A stretch of 15,755 bases of DNA from Streptomyces regalis (GTDB taxonomy: Bacteria > Actinomycetota > Actinomycetes > Streptomycetales > Streptomycetaceae): positions 1 to 15,755 of the forward strand of contig NZ_LLZG01000070.1 in the NCBI RefSeq assembly GCF_001509475.1. The letters run 5' to 3'. The notes under the pieces are model-generated. The model saw only the letters and a program-made list of their open reading frames with translations, had not been told where the DNA came from and did not search any database. Position numbers and translations under genes: made by a program. Shown in pieces: positions 13,972 through 15,755 of the stretch. How positions within the stretch are numbered: the first letter of the stretch is position 1; each line of letters opens with the position of its first letter.

Positions 13972-14672
13972 TGGTTCGAGCGCGAATTGCAACCGGCGAC
14001 CGTCGCAGCCAGGCGGCCTGCGCCCTGCTGCTGTTCCCGGCTTTGCTGACGGGGTGTGACGTGGCGAGCGGGGGCGGCGGTTCGTCCGCCGATGACCTGG
14101 GCCTGAATCCGATAACCCAGGCGACGGCCACGGCCCTGCCCGGCAGGCTGGACGAGGCGGCGCTGGCGGGCCGGGAGGCGGAGGGCTTCACGGTGACCGA
14201 GGCCAAGGCGCCCGCGGTGCGAGTGTCGCAGAATGCATGCGCGCCGGCGGGGTACATCCTGTCGGGCATGGTGATCGGCAAGCCAGCGAGCACGGTCGTA
14301 CGCCAGGCGTCGGGAGAGGACACGGTGGTGTCGGTTGTCCTCGCGGAGTACGAGGCCGAACAGGCCCAGCCAGCGATGGACGCCCTCGCGACGGCGGTCG
14401 ACGAGTGCGCGGGCGGTTTCACTGCGACGGTGGACGGCGAGGAGCGGGGCTTCGGGAAGGTCGCCCTGGAGCTGGCTCCGGAGGGTACGGACCAGGCGAT
14501 GGGGCTGAGGGCGGTGGTCGAACGTGCCGGGGTGAAGACGCCTGTCAAGGCGGTGGCCCTCCGCAAGGGGAACACCGTCGCCTACGTCAGCGCCGTGCCC
14601 GAGGGCAGTGTCCCGAAGGATTTCGCCGTACCGGCGGCCGTCGTGGACGCCCAGCTGGCCAAGCTGTCCTGA
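13971..14672 (+). CDS. Lipoprotein, first of a related pair
   Basis: Extracytoplasmic lipoprotein of 233 residues. The signal peptide ends in a clear lipobox, ALLTGC, with lipidated Cys29. A Gly/Ser-rich spacer follows. The mature domain has two cysteines (QNACAPAG and DECAGGF) that could form a disulphide. After the second cysteine come strands ending in VPAAVVDAQLAKLS. It is paralogous to the next gene: both have AC(A/V)P-type and CAGGF cysteines and end in a similar AxLVxAQxxKL helix. The overall plan recalls small actinobacterial sensor-like lipoproteins (PknH-like extracellular domains), but I cannot assign it. ATG 13971 overlaps the immunity stop by one base (GTG 13968 is an alternative), so translation is probably coupled. 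GC returns to the genome norm. Confidence 0.8.
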   Translation: MVRARIATGDRRSQAACALLLFPALLTGCDVASGGGGSSADDLGLNPITQATATALPGRLDEAALAGREAEGFTVTEAKAPAVRVSQNACAPAGYILSGMVIGKPASTVVRQASGEDTVVSVVLAEYEAEQAQPAMDALATAVDECAGGFTATVDGEERGFGKVALELAPEGTDQAMGLRAVVERAGVKTPVKAVALRKGNTVAYVSAVPEGSVPKDFAVPAAVVDAQLAKLS

Positions 14673-14749
14673 GATACCCGGCGTGAACAGGTTTGGCTGA
14701 TGGAGTGTCAGTCATTATTGAGGAACAGAGAGAGCGAACACAGCACATC

Positions 14750-15553
14750 ATGAACAGATCCGGCATACGCCGCTCCCGCTTCCGTACCGGCGCTCTGGCG
14801 GCTTCCGCCCTGGTGTCCGTCGTCGTGCTCACCGGGTGCGGTGGCTCCGGCGGCAGCGACTCCGCCACTGGCGAGTCCGCCTCACCGTCCGCGTCGCCGT
14901 CCGCCGGGCAGGCCTCCACTGCCGCTTCCCCCGTCAAGCCGCTGACGGCCGCCGAGTTGGAGAAGGCGTCCCTGGCTAAGGCGGACCTGTCCGGGTACCA
15001 GGTGGCCACGGCGAGCAAGGCGGAGACCACTGCGGCGAAGGCGGTGAAAGTAAGCGGTGAGGAGTGCGTGCCGTTGGGGCGTGCGGTGGCCGGGACCGCG
15101 GTGGGGGAGCCCGCCGAGACCACCCACCGCAGGGTGACTGGCAATTCCGGTACCGGCGGCGCGTCCTCCTCCGAGTCTGCGGCTCTCGACATCAACACCG
15201 GCATGGTCACTCTGGCCTCGTACGCGAGTGCCGACGAGGCCGCCGCCGCGTTGAAGTCCGTTGGCGATGCGGTCACCGCCTGTGCGGGCGGCTTTGAGTG
15301 GACCGCCGGCGGCGAGAAGTTGGAGGCGGGCAAGGTCACGAAGGGCACCGCGCCCGAGGCCGGTGAGGAAGCGGTCGCGTTCACTGCCGTCACCCCGATC
15401 GACGGCGTCGACGCCCCGTGGAAGGTGGTCGTCTTCCGCGACGGCGCCACCCTCGCTCACTTCACCGTGGCCAACGCCGGCTCCATGATCTCCGGCGAGG
15501 ACTTCACCTTCCCCGCCGATCTCGTCACCGCCCAGGCGGACAAGCTCGCCTGA
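14750..15553 (+). CDS. Lipoprotein, second of a related pair
   Basis: Extracytoplasmic lipoprotein of 267 residues. The Arg-rich n-region (MNRSGIRRSRFRTG), hydrophobic core and VVVLTGC lipobox place the lipidated Cys at residue 30. A long Ser/Pro/Ala/Gly linker (SASPSASPSAG) follows. The mature domain repeats the plan of its neighbour: GEECVPLG, a Ser-rich loop absent from the neighbour, YASADEAAAALKSVGDAV, TACAGGFEW, and the C-terminal FPADLVTAQADKLA. The ATG at 14750 is chosen because it starts the signal peptide; a TTG at 14693 would add 19 residues and spoil it. The 77-base gap after the first lipoprotein shows no terminator, so the two probably share a transcript. Function unknown; possibly an envelope sensor or binding protein. 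Confidence 0.8.
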   Translation: MNRSGIRRSRFRTGALAASALVSVVVLTGCGGSGGSDSATGESASPSASPSAGQASTAASPVKPLTAAELEKASLAKADLSGYQVATASKAETTAAKAVKVSGEECVPLGRAVAGTAVGEPAETTHRRVTGNSGTGGASSSESAALDINTGMVTLASYASADEAAAALKSVGDAVTACAGGFEWTAGGEKLEAGKVTKGTAPEAGEEAVAFTAVTPIDGVDAPWKVVVFRDGATLAHFTVANAGSMISGEDFTFPADLVTAQADKLA

Positions 15554-15578
15554 CCCGCCACGCTCCGTGCGGGGCGGG
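15554..15578 (+). terminator. Hairpin directly after the second lipoprotein
   Basis: Right after the TGA, CACG (15558-15561) pairs with CGTG (15565-15568?) around a short CTC loop, flanked by CCCGC on the left and GCGGG on the right with a small bulge. The imperfect GC-rich stem without a T-run is typical of Streptomyces terminators. The last base positions of the inner stem are uncertain by one or two. Confidence 0.4.
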
Positions 15579-15645
15579 CTCGTCACGCCGGGCTCGCCTC
15601 GCAAAGGTCTTCGCTCCTGGACGTGTTGAGCGGCGCGCACGGCGT

Positions 15646-15755
15646 TTACGCCGGGGGCGTGGGCAGGGCGCCGGTGCGTATGCCTGCCAGGAGGTGGGCG
15701 AGGGTGGCGGGGGTGGTGGTGAGGTGGGTTGTGGGGGTGTCGCTCTCGCGGAGGT
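15646..15755 (-). CDS. C-terminal end of a minus-strand gene, possibly DUF397
   Basis: Read on the minus strand from the right edge, one frame gives 35 codons to a TAA at 15646-15648. Thirty-two of 35 codons end in G or C, better than the two other frames. The sequence LRESDTPTTHLTTTPATLAH, continuing LLAGIRTGAL, resembles the end of DUF397 domains (pattern RDSxxPxxxxLxxxPxxWxxFLxGVRxG). DUF397 genes commonly sit beside XRE-type regulators, which may lie outside the window. The CGGCG-TTTA-CGCCG hairpin at 15640-15653 overlaps the stop and could be its terminator. The gene converges on the lipoprotein pair. Confidence 0.45.
   Translation of the reverse strand, partial: LRESDTPTTHLTTTPATLAHLLAGIRTGALPTPPA

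Noticed and set aside
14693..14749. TTG start for the second lipoprotein
   Set aside because: It would put 19 polar residues in front of a complete lipoprotein signal peptide.

Overview
The window looks like a Streptomyces (or close actinomycete) chromosome segment. GC is about 70% with strong G/C at third codon positions. Start codons include GTG and TTG. There are long secreted surface proteins and lipoproteins with Arg-rich signal peptides. No rRNA, tRNA, CRISPR array or insertion sequence was seen.

Left end (1-1659): the last 33 codons of an upstream gene overlap a small protein of unknown function (99-512). A 440-base intergenic stretch with a large hairpin (661-711) follows. Then comes a LuxR-type response regulator whose receiver domain has lost its phosphorylation residues (952-1659). 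It converges on the next gene across a stop-codon-spanning hairpin.

Centre (1693-13383): two very large exported proteins are transcribed divergently from a relatively AT-rich 454-base region. The minus-strand gene (1693-5190) encodes a 1165-residue DNRLRE/VCBS (FG-GAP-like) surface protein. The plus-strand locus (5645-13383) encodes a WapA/TcC-like Rhs polymorphic toxin. Its order is signal peptide, SpvB-like N-terminus, YD repeats, a ricin-type beta-trefoil lectin inserted in a YD unit, Rhs core, Lys/Ala-rich linker, Hint autoprocessing domain and a C-terminal deaminase-fold toxin. As given, the reading frame is broken at about 8141-8147, where one base appears to be missing. Repair joins the two parts into about 2579 residues.

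Right end (13414-15755): a SUKH-4-like immunity gene begins 30 bases after the toxin. Toxin tip and immunity gene have clearly lower GC (48-58% in hand-counted 60-base blocks), as expected for a horizontally exchanged toxin/immunity cassette. Two related lipoproteins follow; the first overlaps the immunity stop by one base. A hairpin ends that unit. The C-terminal end of a minus-strand gene, possibly a DUF397 protein, enters from the right.

Reading of the whole: this is a contact-dependent or secreted interbacterial toxin locus. The Rhs shell would encapsulate the toxin and Hint would release it. The deaminase tip would modify nucleic acid or nucleotides in the target cell, and the SUKH-4 protein would protect the producer. 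The divergent DNRLRE protein and the lipoproteins may be envelope partners. That last step is inference.
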